A DNA stretch of 64,000 nt. It comes from Microbacteriaceae bacterium PS02332. Lineage in GTDB: Bacteria > Actinomycetota > Actinomycetes > Actinomycetales > Microbacteriaceae. This document shows positions 54,492 to 63,040 of the stretch, one piece after another. A program made the position numbers and the translations under genes. The DNA lies in contig JASCOJ010000001.1 in the NCBI GenBank assembly GCA_029959645.1, positions 1 through 64,000 on the forward strand, in the 5' to 3' direction. The stretch's first letter is position 1, and each line of letters opens with the position of its first letter. The notes beneath the pieces were generated by a model. That model did not search any database, had not been told where the DNA came from, and saw nothing but the letters and a program-made list of their open reading frames with translations.

Positions 54492-55343
54492 TCAAGCATG
54501 TCGCAGGTGGGTGACGTCCCCCACCGCGACGCCCCTGGTGCGACCGTCCCGATCCCGGATCGTGATGCGACCGTCGTCGTCGACCCCGAGGGCGTCGCCG
54601 TCGAGGACGTCCCCGTCCGGCAGTTCCACCCGGACCGGTCGGCCGACGGTGCCGCACACCGCACGGACGTGGTCGCGGGCCGCCTGCGCGACCGCGCCGC
54701 CCGTGGCGAGGGCGACCACGGCCTCCCGGAGGGCCGCCCAGGTGTGGGCGAGGACCGCGTCGGCGAGCGCCTCGGCCGAGCCGGCGGCACCGGCGACGCG
54801 CAGCGACGTCGCGGTCGGGGTCGGCAGGAGCTCGGCGGGGATCGTGAGGTTGACGCCGGCGCCGACGACGACGGAACCGTCCGTCGCCACCTGGCAGAGG
54901 ATGCCGGACACCTTGCGGCCGTCGACGAGGACGTCGTTCGGCCACTTGACGGTGACCCGGTCCGCGGCGTCGGCCGTGTCGGCGGTCGGTCTGGAGGCCC
55001 GGTCCGGCCCCGCCGTGCCCGTCAGGACCGCCACGACCGCGTCCCGTACCGCGGCGCCGGCGATGAGCGGCAACCAGCCGCGCTCCCGCTCGGCGAGGTC
55101 GGCGCGGACGAGCACGCTCGCCGCGAGGGTCTGACCGGCCGGGGCGGTCCACGCGCGGTCGAGTCGGCCGCGACCGGCGGTCTGGTCGAGCGTCACCACA
55201 GCGCTGAACGGCGTGCTGTCCACGGCGACGGCGAGCAGGTCGGCGTTCGTCGACCCGGTGCTCGGCCGGACGTCCAGGGAGGCACCGGCGGCGGCGAGCA
55301 GCGCGCCGGACCGCGGGAACGAGGTCGGGACGGGTGTGGACAT
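54492..55343 (-). CDS. birA: Biotin-acetyl-CoA-carboxylase ligase
   Basis: The 283-residue enzyme lacks the DNA-binding domain of E. coli BirA, as is usual in actinobacteria. It has the substrate segments STGSTNADLL, TLDQTAGRGRLDRAWTAP and VKWPNDVLVDGRKVSGILCQ, with the biotin-adenylate loop, and a C-terminal SH3-like domain. It attaches biotin to the carboxylase subunits; its divergent position beside accD and accE suits that. ATG at 55343 has TAGGTT seven bases upstream and no ribosome binding site. Confidence 0.95.
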   Translation of the reverse strand: MSTPVPTSFPRSGALLAAAGASLDVRPSTGSTNADLLAVAVDSTPFSAVVTLDQTAGRGRLDRAWTAPAGQTLAASVLVRADLAERERGWLPLIAGAAVRDAVVAVLTGTAGPDRASRPTADTADAADRVTVKWPNDVLVDGRKVSGILCQVATDGSVVVGAGVNLTIPAELLPTPTATSLRVAGAAGSAEALADAVLAHTWAALREAVVALATGGAVAQAARDHVRAVCGTVGRPVRVELPDGDVLDGDALGVDDDGRITIRDRDGRTRGVAVGDVTHLRHA

Positions 55344-55350
55344 GCACGCA

Positions 55351-55411
55351 AACCTACGGGCCGGAACCGTGGACGTCCTCCAACCGGGGCTGCCGGGCAC
55401 GCCGGTAGGGT
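55351..55411. promoter_or_regulatory. Divergent leaderless -10 elements, birA and accD
   Basis: On the minus strand TAGGTT (55351-55356) is seven bases before the birA ATG. On the plus strand TAGGGT (55406-55411) is six bases before the accD GTG. Biotin ligase and its carboxylase client are thus driven from one 74-base gap. Confidence 0.6.
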
Positions 55412-55417
55412 GAGCGG

Positions 55418-57013
55418 GTGACCCCAGGAGACACCCCCGATCTCTCGACGACCGCCGGCCGCCTGGCCGACCTCCGCGAGCGGTATCACGAAGCCGTGAC
55501 CGCCGCGGGCGAGGCCGCCATCGCCAAGCAGCACGCCAAGGGCAAGATGACCGCCCGGGAGCGCATCGAGCAGCTGCTCGACGACAACTCCTTCGTCGAG
55601 CTCGACGAGTTCGTGCGGCACCGCACGCACGCGTTCGGCATGGAGTCGAAGCGGCCCTACGGCGACGCGGTCGTCACCGGCCACGGCACGATCCACGGCC
55701 GGCAGGTCGCGGTCTACGCGCAGGACTTCACCGTCTTCGGCGGCTCCCTCGGCGAGGTCGCCGGCGAGAAGATCGTCAAGGTCATGCAGCACGCGCTGAA
55801 GACCGGTGTGCCGATCATCGGCATCCTCGACTCCGGCGGCGCGCGCATCCAGGAGGGCGTCGTCGCCCTCGGCAAGTACGGCGAGATCTTCCGACTCAAC
55901 ACGGCGGCCTCCGGGGTCATCCCGCAGATCTCCATCGTGATGGGGCCGGCTGCCGGTGGCGCGGTGTACTCCCCCGCCCTCACCGACTTCGTCATCATGG
56001 TCGACAAGACGAGCCACATGTTCGTCACGGGCCCGGACGTCATCAAGACCGTCACCGGCGAGGACGTCGGCTTCGAGGAGCTCGGCGGTGCCCAGACGCA
56101 CAACGCGGTCTCCGGCGTCGCGCACTACCTGGCCGAGGACGAGACCGACGCGCTCGACTACGCCCGGTCCCTCATCGGGTTCCTGCCGGACAACAACCTC
56201 TCCGACCCGCCGTCGTACGACGTCGGCCCGGAGATGGAGACCACCGACGCCGACCGCGAGCTCGACGTCGTGATCCCGGACTCGACGAACCAGCCCTACG
56301 ACGTGACGACGATCATCGAGCACGTCGTCGACGACGGCGAGTTCCTCGAGGTCCAGCCGCTCTTCGCACCGAACATCATGATCGGCTTCGGCCGGGTCGA
56401 GGGCCGCACGGTCGGCATCATCGCGAACCAGCCGCAGGCGATGGCGGGGACGCTGAACATCGACGCCGGTGAGAAGGCCGCGCGCTTCGTCCGGTTCTGC
56501 GACGCGTTCGGCATCCCGATCCTCACCCTCGTCGACGTGCCGGGCTACCTGCCCGGCACCGATCAGGAGTGGACGGGTGTGATCCGTCGTGGCGCGAAGC
56601 TCCTCTACGCGTACGCCGAGGCGACCGTGCCGCTCGTCACCGTCATCACCCGCAAGGCGTACGGCGGCGCGTACATCGTGATGGGGTCGAAGCAGCTCGG
56701 CGCGGACATCAACCTCGCGTGGCCGACCGCCGAGATCGCCGTCATGGGCGGTCAGGGCGCGGTCAACATCCTCTACCGGAGCGAGATCAAGCGCGCGGAG
56801 GAGGCCGGCGAGGACGTCGCCGCCGTCCGCACGAAGCTCGCGAACGAGTACACCTACAACGTGGCGTCGCCGTACCTCGCGGCCGAGCGCGGTGAACTCG
56901 ACGGCATCATCCAGCCGCACGCGACCCGCGTCTCCGTCATCAAGGCGCTCCGGGCGCTCCGCGGCAAGCGGGCCAGCCTGCCGCCGAAGAAGCACGGGAA
57001 CATCCCGCTGTGA
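55418..57013 (+). CDS. accD: Acyl-CoA carboxylase, carboxyltransferase beta subunit
   Basis: The 531-residue protein is a propionyl/acetyl-CoA carboxylase beta chain. The N half has [35 protein letters not shown] and the acyl-CoA oxyanion segment [18 protein letters not shown] with [13 protein letters not shown]. The C half has [25 protein letters not shown] split about 371-395 and [20 protein letters not shown]. It transfers carboxyl from biotin to acyl-CoA to make malonyl- or methylmalonyl-CoA for lipids. The substrate-setting residue cannot be read with certainty here. It overlaps accE by four bases and works with accA at the right edge. Confidence 0.95.
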   Translation: MTPGDTPDLSTTAGRLADLRERYHEAVTAAGEAAIAKQHAKGKMTARERIEQLLDDNSFVELDEFVRHRTHAFGMESKRPYGDAVVTGHGTIHGRQVAVYAQDFTVFGGSLGEVAGEKIVKVMQHALKTGVPIIGILDSGGARIQEGVVALGKYGEIFRLNTAASGVIPQISIVMGPAAGGAVYSPALTDFVIMVDKTSHMFVTGPDVIKTVTGEDVGFEELGGAQTHNAVSGVAHYLAEDETDALDYARSLIGFLPDNNLSDPPSYDVGPEMETTDADRELDVVIPDSTNQPYDVTTIIEHVVDDGEFLEVQPLFAPNIMIGFGRVEGRTVGIIANQPQAMAGTLNIDAGEKAARFVRFCDAFGIPILTLVDVPGYLPGTDQEWTGVIRRGAKLLYAYAEATVPLVTVITRKAYGGAYIVMGSKQLGADINLAWPTAEIAVMGGQGAVNILYRSEIKRAEEAGEDVAAVRTKLANEYTYNVASPYLAAERGELDGIIQPHATRVSVIKALRALRGKRASLPPKKHGNIPL

Positions 57014-57267
57014 GCCCGAAGCACGCCGCAGCGGTCCCGTCCGACGAACCGGCGGCGGTCGCCGACGTCCGGGTGGTCGCCGGTGCGCCCTCGCCGGAGG
57101 AACTCGCCGCCGTGATCGCGGTGCTGCAGCGGCAGGCCGACGAGGTCGCCGCCGCGGGTCGGGCCACCACCGCGGTGTCCCCCCGTGCCGGGTGGACGGC
57201 ATCAGCGCGTGGGATCCGCGACGACCTGTCTGCTGCCCGCGGGGGCTGGGCGCGCTCGCTGCGCTGA
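57010..57267 (+). CDS. accE: Acyl-CoA carboxylase epsilon subunit
   Basis: The 85-residue protein carries the short conserved core of the family, [20 protein letters not shown] (about 20-39), and ends in a basic tail. Epsilon subunits stabilise the actinobacterial carboxylase and raise its activity. It begins with GTG overlapping the accD stop codon (GTGA), a translational coupling seen for this gene pair in other actinobacteria. The rest of the sequence is poorly conserved, as is usual. Confidence 0.88.
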   Translation: MSPKHAAAVPSDEPAAVADVRVVAGAPSPEELAAVIAVLQRQADEVAAAGRATTAVSPRAGWTASARGIRDDLSAARGGWARSLR

Positions 57268-57339
57268 CGGGTGTCCCCCGCGCTGTACCCCTCCGCCAGC
57301 GGCGGGGTCACCACCGTCCGGCGGGACGGGACCGACCGG

Positions 57340-57378
57340 TCGCCCCTCGCACGGGGGGTACGGATCGTGCTGGGGCGA
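57340..57378 (+). terminator. Hairpin after accDE
   Basis: TCGCCCC (57340-57346) pairs with GGGGCGA (57372-57378) and GCAC (57349-57352) with GTGC (57367-57370) across a small bulge. It lies 73 bases after the accE stop and could end the accDE transcript. Confidence 0.45.
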
Positions 57379-57489
57379 CGAGCATGCCGGAATTGTCCCC
57401 CGAAATGACGACTGACACCTCGTCGGGGCGTGGGCATGATTGTGGTGTTCGGTGTTCTCCCCGGAGAGCATCACCAGCCGGTGGCCGAC

Positions 57490-57590
57490 TAGGGTACGAA
57501 GCCACCGCTGAAACGAGTCAGGGCGACATTCGGGTTGTCGCTCTGACTCGGGTCGTGAACGGGCCGGTCGGATCTCCGGCCGGCCCGTTC
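57490..57590 (+). ncRNA. Candidate small RNA or structured 3' region with two hairpins
   Basis: The 357-base gap after accE (57268-57624) has no gene-like frame but has strong structure. A 14-bp stem with one G-U pair (57515-57528 with 57536-57549, loop TTCGGGT) is followed seven bases later by the terminator hairpin at 57557-57590. TAGGGT at 57490-57495, the same hexamer as the accD -10, could start a transcript of about 90 bases. No -35 is visible. It could instead be the tail of the accDE message. It is not 6C RNA: the loops have no run of six C. Confidence 0.4.
57557..57590. terminator. Bidirectional terminator between accE and the sensor genes
   Basis: A perfect 11-bp stem (GAACGGGCCGG at 57557-57567 with its complement at 57580-57590) lies between convergent transcription units. 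Confidence 0.75.
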
Positions 57591-57624
57591 CCCGTTCCCG
57601 GGGTCGTCCGACTGCTCGGAGCGC

Positions 57625-58677
57625 TCAGACCACCGCGTGTCGGGGGATCTCGAGCCAGAGCGCGACCGCGTCCGCCGCGTCGTCATCGTCGTCGTCGTCG
57701 AGGCCGGCACCGAGCGCCGCTGACTCGCTCGCCGCGGGGTCGAGGCGGAGTCCCACGACCGTGACGGCCATGTCGGCGCCCTCCGGCACGGTCCGGACGA
57801 TCACGTTGTCCGCATCGGCTGCTCGCCGCAGGGCGTCCGCGAGTTCGGCGTGGACCCGCGCGAGTTCGCCCGCGTCGAGCTCGTCGAGACCGCCGTCGTC
57901 GTGGAGCTGCACCGTGGCCCCGCGGCGTCGGAGCGCCATCACCTCGGCGCGCACGTCGTCGGACAGCAGCGACCGCCCGCGGATCTCGTCGCGGATGGCC
58001 TGCTCCAGGTGCAGGCTCTCGGTGCGCTCCTCCGGGTCGAGGGCACCACAGGTGTCGATGATGCGCTGGAGCATCGGGAGGGCCATCCGCGTCGTCTGAC
58101 CGAGGCGGAACTGCCGCTCGTGCACGTGAGCGTCCTGCGCCGCCTGCCAGTCCGCGGTCTCCTGCTCGGCCCGGATGAACTCGCGCGTGATCCGGGTCGC
58201 CCGGGCCATCGCCACCGCGAAGCCCGTCGCGACCGTGACCCACACGACGCTGCCGAGCACGCCCAGTTCCCCGAGGGACCCGAAGCCGGCCACGACGAGG
58301 CCGTGCACCGTGAGGAAGGCGGTGCCGGCCCAGGCGAACGCACCGCGCTGCCGGACGACGAGGATCACCATGAGCGTCCCGATCGCGGCGACCCACCACG
58401 TGGTGTACCCGGGCGGACGGGGGATGCCGACGACCGAGGCCGACACGAGCGGGATCATCACCGCGGTCGCGAGGGCGAAGCAGGCGGCCCACACCGGCAG
58501 CACCGTCCCGCGGACGAACAGCGCGATGCCGGTCGCGACTGCGTAGAGGACCATCGTGGCCACGACGGCGCCGAACGCGTGCGTGGTGGGGAGCGTCGTC
58601 GCCGCGAGGACGAGGTGGTACAGGGAGAACAGCGCCGCCAGCCCGACGGCGATGCCCGCGCGGACCGAGACCCTCAC
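57625..58677 (-). CDS. Membrane protein partner of a two-component system
   Basis: The 350-residue protein has about five or six membrane helices (1-165) and then a cytoplasmic helical region (QFRLGQTTRMALPMLQRIIDTCG). This region is placed like the dimerisation domain of a sensor kinase but has no clear phosphoacceptor His. It lacks the N and G boxes of a kinase ATPase domain. Near the end are seven acidic residues in a row from GAC/GAT repeats. GTG at 58677 overlaps the upstream kinase stop (GTGA). It may be a degenerate kinase that forms a heterodimer; that is inference. Confidence 0.75.
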   Translation of the reverse strand: MRVSVRAGIAVGLAALFSLYHLVLAATTLPTTHAFGAVVATMVLYAVATGIALFVRGTVLPVWAACFALATAVMIPLVSASVVGIPRPPGYTTWWVAAIGTLMVILVVRQRGAFAWAGTAFLTVHGLVVAGFGSLGELGVLGSVVWVTVATGFAVAMARATRITREFIRAEQETADWQAAQDAHVHERQFRLGQTTRMALPMLQRIIDTCGALDPEERTESLHLEQAIRDEIRGRSLLSDDVRAEVMALRRRGATVQLHDDGGLDELDAGELARVHAELADALRRAADADNVIVRTVPEGADMAVTVVGLRLDPAASESAALGAGLDDDDDDDAADAVALWLEIPRHAVV

Positions 58678-59978
58678 CGTGCGCTCCCGTCCACGGACGG
58701 CTCGGCCGGTCCTGCCGCGACCACGTCGACCGGCTCGTCGTGCCGTGGCGCCGACCTGCGGACCAGGGCCGGCCAGACGAGCATCACCCGCGTGCCGTCA
58801 CCCGGCGCGGAGAGCACCTCGGCTGCCCCGTCGACGGCGGCCATGCGCTCGATGATCGAACGCCGGACGCCGAGGCGCTCCGCGGGCACCGCCGAGCGGT
58901 CGAACCCGACGCCGTCGTCGACGACCTCGACGTGCACCCGCCCGTCGGTGTCGGTGCCGAGACGGACCGAGCGACTGACCGGGCCGTCGCCGGCGTGCTG
59001 CACGCTGTTCACCACGGCCTGCAGGGTCGCCGAGGCGATGGCGTCGGCCGCGCCGGCGGGGACGGACGGACCGTCGGCCACGGCGCACCGCACCTCGACC
59101 CGTGCGTCGAGCGCCGCCACGGACTCGTCGATCTGCCGGTGGAGCACCGCGAAGGGCATCGACCGCTCGTCGTCGGGCGCGTCCGCGGCGGCCGCGAGGT
59201 GGTCGATCGCGTTGCGGGCCATGCGGGCCGCGAGCGTCTGGGCGGCGGGGGTGTCGGCGCGGGCGGCGGAGAGGAGCGTCGTCAGGACGCTGTCGTGCAC
59301 GATGGCGTCGACCCGCACCCGTTCGACCTCGGTCGCGTGTTCCCGGATGGCGTCCGCGTACCGGCGCACCGCGGTGGACTGGGCGGTGTCCACCGCCGCC
59401 GCCGCCCGCCGGAGCGCCACGATGAGCACCAGGGCCGTGACGCCGAGGATCGCCGTGTAGGCGCTGTCGAGGAGGGCGGTGCGGAGGCCGACGCCGCCGG
59501 CCTCGGGTGTCAGCCGGACCAGCGCGAAGACGGCCGGCACGAGCGCGTTGTAGACCGTGGCCCGCCAGGTCGCGAAGCCGAGCGAGGCGGTGATGGTGCC
59601 GACGTTGCAGAACCACCACGGCCACGGCTGGTCGTCGGACGGGATCGGCGTGTGGACCGTGATCGGCCACGTCACGAGCGCGACGAGGACGACCAGGGCG
59701 ATCACGATGTGGGTGGGCTGCGCGAGCCGCTGCACGAACGCGGCCACCCCGGTCGCGATGATCGCCAGCGCGAGCACGCTGACCATGACCGGTGCCCACA
59801 GCGGATCGAGGTACCGGAGCTGACCGAGGACGGACGGGGCGTCCACGACGGCGAAGCCGACCGCGGCGGCCGCGAGCAGGATCGTGAAGACGCGCTCCAT
59901 CGACCCCTGGGTGATCGACGCCCGGACGCTCCGGGACGGATCGGGTCCGAACGGTGCCGCGACGCGCTCAGTGCTCAC
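58674..59978 (-). CDS. Sensor histidine kinase, NarL-type partner
   Basis: The 434-residue protein has about six membrane helices (35-215). A dimerisation region follows with the likely phosphoacceptor in DAIVHDSVLTTLLSAA. A HATPase domain has an N box (LQAVVNSVQHAG), G1 (VVDDGVGF) and a shortened G2 (RLGVRRSI, then APGDGTRVMLVWP). It should phosphorylate the response regulator encoded 20 bases upstream. GTG at 59978 has GAGGGG upstream. Signal unknown. It is translationally coupled to the membrane partner that follows. Confidence 0.85.
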   Translation of the reverse strand: MSTERVAAPFGPDPSRSVRASITQGSMERVFTILLAAAAVGFAVVDAPSVLGQLRYLDPLWAPVMVSVLALAIIATGVAAFVQRLAQPTHIVIALVVLVALVTWPITVHTPIPSDDQPWPWWFCNVGTITASLGFATWRATVYNALVPAVFALVRLTPEAGGVGLRTALLDSAYTAILGVTALVLIVALRRAAAAVDTAQSTAVRRYADAIREHATEVERVRVDAIVHDSVLTTLLSAARADTPAAQTLAARMARNAIDHLAAAADAPDDERSMPFAVLHRQIDESVAALDARVEVRCAVADGPSVPAGAADAIASATLQAVVNSVQHAGDGPVSRSVRLGTDTDGRVHVEVVDDGVGFDRSAVPAERLGVRRSIIERMAAVDGAAEVLSAPGDGTRVMLVWPALVRRSAPRHDEPVDVVAAGPAEPSVDGSAR

Positions 59979-59998
59979 GACGACCACCCCTCGGGTGG

Positions 59999-60727
59999 TC
60001 AGCGGCCATCGGCGTCGGGTTCGATGCCGGAGTCGAGCCCCGGCAGGATGCCGTCCTCGACGGCCCGACGGAGCAGGTCCACCTTCGTCGGGGCCGGGCG
60101 GCCGACCTCGACGTACTTCACCCGGATGCGGTCGAGGTACTCCCGCGCCGTCGAGTACCCGATGCCGAGCTGCTGCGCCGCGAGCTTCAGCGGCAGGCCC
60201 GATGCGTACAGGTGCAGGATCTCGCGCTCCCGGCGACCGAGCTGCGCCTTCGCGAAGTCGCGGTCGGCGTCGATCGCGCTGGCCCACTCGAGGTTGTTGA
60301 GGACGTCGCCCCGCGCCACCGTCGCCACGGCGGCCATGACGGTCTTCGTCGCGGAGGACTTCGGGATCACGCCCGCGGCGCCGGCGGCGAGCGCCTCACG
60401 CACGCTCGCGACGCGGTCGGCGATGCTGTGCACGAGGACCGCGGAGCCGGTGCCCTGCACGCCCTTGACGTTCTCGGTGACGGTCGAGCCGTCCCCGAGC
60501 GAGAGGTCGAGGACGACGACGTCGACCTCACGTCCCGCGAGCTGCTCGACGTACTCGGGCACGCTCGCGGCGGTGAGGACCACCTCGAAGCCCTCGTTCT
60601 GGCAGGCGGCCTGGATGCCCAGACGGACCGACTCATGGTCGTCGACGACGGCGACCCTGACCGGGCGGGTCCCGAGCCCGGTCGTCCCTGAAGTGGTGGC
60701 TGCTGGTGTGGTGCTCGTGTCTGCCAC
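59999..60727 (-). CDS. Response regulator, NarL/LuxR family
   Basis: The 242-residue protein has a Thr-rich N-tail (1-22) and a receiver domain. The receiver has VAVVDDHESVRLG, phosphoacceptor Asp74 in VVVLDLSLGDG and the switch Lys in GVIPKSSAT. A C-terminal helix-turn-helix domain has LGRREREILHLYASGLPLKLAAQQLGIGYSTAREYLDRIRVKY split across 175-218. It should be phosphorylated by the kinase downstream and control unknown targets. GTG at 60727 follows GAGGG. TATCCT at 60785-60790 (minus) may be the -10 for the three-gene operon. Confidence 0.88.
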   Translation of the reverse strand: MADTSTTPAATTSGTTGLGTRPVRVAVVDDHESVRLGIQAACQNEGFEVVLTAASVPEYVEQLAGREVDVVVLDLSLGDGSTVTENVKGVQGTGSAVLVHSIADRVASVREALAAGAAGVIPKSSATKTVMAAVATVARGDVLNNLEWASAIDADRDFAKAQLGRREREILHLYASGLPLKLAAQQLGIGYSTAREYLDRIRVKYVEVGRPAPTKVDLLRRAVEDGILPGLDSGIEPDADGR

Positions 60728-60856
60728 GGTGCCCTCTCGTCCCGACGGCGCGCCGGGCCCTGATCCCGGTTGCCGTCCGCACCAAGGATACCGAGCACAG
60801 CGGCCTGCCCGTACCCCCTCGACGGGCAACACGTGGCGTGGTACGGCCGCAGTGCG

Positions 60857-62116
60857 TCAGGCGGACGGAACCAGGCGCGCCACCGCCTCCAGGTGGTGCG
60901 TGTGCGGGAACAGGTCGAACGCGCGGAGGGCCTCCAGGCGGTACCCGAGGTCGGCGAACGTCGCGACGTCGCGGGCGAGCGCGACCGGGTCGCAGGCGAC
61001 GTAGACGACCTGGGCCGGCTGCAGCGCCGCGACCGACACGACCACGTCCCGGCCGGCACCCGAGCGCGGCGGGTCGAGGACGATCGTGCCGGCGCGGAAC
61101 CGCTCCCGCTCCGGGCGGGACGCCGTCTCGACCGCCCGGGCGAGCCACCGGTCGACGCGACCGGTCTCGGCGCGGGCACCGATCCACTCGGAAAGGTTCT
61201 CGAGCGCGTGCTCGGTGGCGCGGGTCGCGCTCTCGACGCTCGTCACCCGGGCACGCGGACCCACGACGTCGGCGAGCGCCGCCGCGAGGAGCCCGACGCC
61301 GCCGTAGAGGTCGAGGTGCTGCCCCTCGGGGTCGAGCCGGTCGCGGTCGACCAGGTCCTGCACGGCGGCGGTCAGCACGGCGGGCGCCTGCCGGTGCACC
61401 TGCCAGAAGCCGGTGTCGTCGACCGCGAACGTCCGCTCGCCGACGACCTCGTGCACGACGGTCGGGCGCTGCGCGTCGATGACGAGCCGTGCCGCGGCGG
61501 AACCGCTCGGGCTGAGGACGTCGACGACCTCCGCGCCCGGCATCGACATCCGCGCGAGCGGTGCGGAGTCCTGCACGGCGGCGGTGGCCAGCGGGAGCGC
61601 CGTCACGGGGACGACGGTGTGTGACCGCGCGGCGAACGGGCCGGGGGTGCCGTCGGCGTCGACGTGCAGGCGGACCCGGGTGCGCCAGCCGAGGCCGTCC
61701 GCCTCGTCGTCGCCGGGCGCGGACTCCACGACCACCGGCGCACCGAGGACGGCGTCGAGGTCGAGGTGCCCGAAGCGGGAGAACGCGTCGACGAGCACGT
61801 CCCGCTTCAGGGTCCGCTGGTGGTCGAGCGCGATGTGCCCGAACTCCGCGCCGCCCGGGCGGACGGCCGGGTCGCGGTCGAGACCAGCCTCGGCCCAGAC
61901 GTGGTCCACGCGGTGTTCGCTCGGCTCGAGCACCTGCACCGTGTCGGCGCGCCAGAACGACTTCTTCCGGTCCTCGGTGACCCGTGCCACGACCCGTTCC
62001 CCCGGGACCGCGTCCGTGACGAACACCACGCGCCCCTCGTGCCGGGCCACCGAGATGCCGCCGTGGGCGATCCCGGTGACGTCGAGTTCGAGCAGTGTGC
62101 CGACCGATTCACCCAT
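60857..62116 (-). CDS. TrmA/RumA-type RNA uridine-5-methyltransferase family protein
   Basis: The 419-residue protein has an N-terminal TRAM domain (about 1-65; DVTGIAHGGISVARHEGRVVFV). A middle domain follows, then a SAM-binding fold with DLYGGVGLLAAALA. The C-terminal catalytic region has LDPPRSGAG, the catalytic cysteine in VVYVACDPVALARDV, and a final LFPHTHHLEAVARL. The family methylates uridine C5 in tRNA or 23S rRNA. It lacks the four-cysteine iron-sulfur motif of RumA, so the exact RNA target is open. ATG at 62116 is divergent from maf, 14 bases away. Confidence 0.88.
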   Translation of the reverse strand: MGESVGTLLELDVTGIAHGGISVARHEGRVVFVTDAVPGERVVARVTEDRKKSFWRADTVQVLEPSEHRVDHVWAEAGLDRDPAVRPGGAEFGHIALDHQRTLKRDVLVDAFSRFGHLDLDAVLGAPVVVESAPGDDEADGLGWRTRVRLHVDADGTPGPFAARSHTVVPVTALPLATAAVQDSAPLARMSMPGAEVVDVLSPSGSAAARLVIDAQRPTVVHEVVGERTFAVDDTGFWQVHRQAPAVLTAAVQDLVDRDRLDPEGQHLDLYGGVGLLAAALADVVGPRARVTSVESATRATEHALENLSEWIGARAETGRVDRWLARAVETASRPERERFRAGTIVLDPPRSGAGRDVVVSVAALQPAQVVYVACDPVALARDVATFADLGYRLEALRAFDLFPHTHHLEAVARLVPSA

Positions 62117-62130
62117 GGTTCGATGTTCCC

Positions 62131-62961
62131 ATGCGTCTGTACCTCGCGAGCACCTCCCCCGCCCGTCGCGCACTCCTGGCGCAGTCCGGCATCGACCCGG
62201 TCCTCGTCGCGCCCGGGGTGGACGAGGACGCCGTGGGGGCGGCGGAGCGCGAGCGGCTCGGCCGCGACCTCACCGGTCCGGAGCTCGTCGTGCTCCTCGC
62301 GGTCGCGAAGGCCACCGCGGTCGCCGACGGTTCGGTGGCGGTCCCCGACGGGGTGCCCCTCGACGGGGTCGTCTTCGGCGGGGACTCCGCGTTCGAGGTG
62401 GACGGCCAGCTGTACGGCAAGCCGCACGACCCGGCGGTCGCCCGGGAGCGCTGGCGGCAGATGCTCGCCGCCGGCGGCGGCACGCTGTGGAGCGGGCACT
62501 GCGTCATCGACCGGCGCGCGGGTGCGGTGCCGGACGCGTCGGGGCCCGCCGGAGCAGGGTCGGGAGGCGCGGGGCGGGCCGGTGCCGAACCTCCCGTCCG
62601 GCAGGCAGCACCGGAGCGGACCGGGGGCGGCACGTCCGCGGCGACCGACGCGGTGCCGTCGCTCGGCGAAGTGGCGCCCGGCGGCTCGGCGCTCGTCGTG
62701 GACGGCGACCGCGTCGTCGCGGTCGACAGCGCGGTGCTCACGTTCGCCGACGACATGACGGCCGCCGAGATCGACGCGTACGTCGCGACCGGCGAACCGC
62801 TCGAGGTGGCCGGCGCCTTCACGATCGACGGGCGGGCCGCTGCCTACATCACGCGCATCGACGGCGCGCCCTCCGCGGTGGTCGGGCTGTCGCTCCCGGT
62901 GCTGCGGTCGATGCTCCTGCGCGGCTTCGGCATCGACTGGCACGACCTCTGGGCTCTGTAG
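62131..62961 (+). CDS. maf: Maf-like nucleotide pyrophosphatase with an insertion
   Basis: The 276-residue protein has the Maf start LYLASTSPARRALLAQSGI, the catalytic Asp85 in VFGGDSAFEVDG, YGKPHDPAVARERW and C-terminal GAFTIDGRAAAYITRIDG and GLSLPVLRSML. Maf proteins hydrolyse non-canonical or modified nucleoside triphosphates and can affect division. Normal length is near 200-215. Here residues about 131-186 form an extra Gly/Ala/Pro-rich stretch between SGHCVIDRRAG and ALVVDGDRV. The reading frame stays open and the rest is intact, so the enzyme is probably functional. Confidence 0.9.
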   Translation: MRLYLASTSPARRALLAQSGIDPVLVAPGVDEDAVGAAERERLGRDLTGPELVVLLAVAKATAVADGSVAVPDGVPLDGVVFGGDSAFEVDGQLYGKPHDPAVARERWRQMLAAGGGTLWSGHCVIDRRAGAVPDASGPAGAGSGGAGRAGAEPPVRQAAPERTGGGTSAATDAVPSLGEVAPGGSALVVDGDRVVAVDSAVLTFADDMTAAEIDAYVATGEPLEVAGAFTIDGRAAAYITRIDGAPSAVVGLSLPVLRSMLLRGFGIDWHDLWAL

Positions 62962-63026
62962 ACATCCACCTGCTCACCGCAGTGTTTCTTGTGGACGGCG
63001 CTCAAAACACGACTCGGACACACGAA

Positions 63027-63032
63027 TACGCT
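63027..63032 (+). promoter_or_regulatory. Leaderless -10 of accA
   Basis: TACGCT lies eight bases before the accA ATG. Upstream, GTGTTT (62983-62988) and AAAACAC (63004-63010) form an imperfect inverted repeat that could be an operator. Confidence 0.5.
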
Positions 63033-63040
63033 GATGTTCC

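Noticed and set aside
57490-57590. 6C RNA
   Set aside because: 6C RNAs have two hairpins with loops of at least six cytosines. The loops here are TTCGGGT and a mixed 12-base loop.
62962-63040. FasR/TetR-type operator before accA
   Set aside because: The GTGTTT/AAAACAC arms are short and imperfect, and I do not recognise a known lipid-regulator site. It is mentioned only with the promoter entry.
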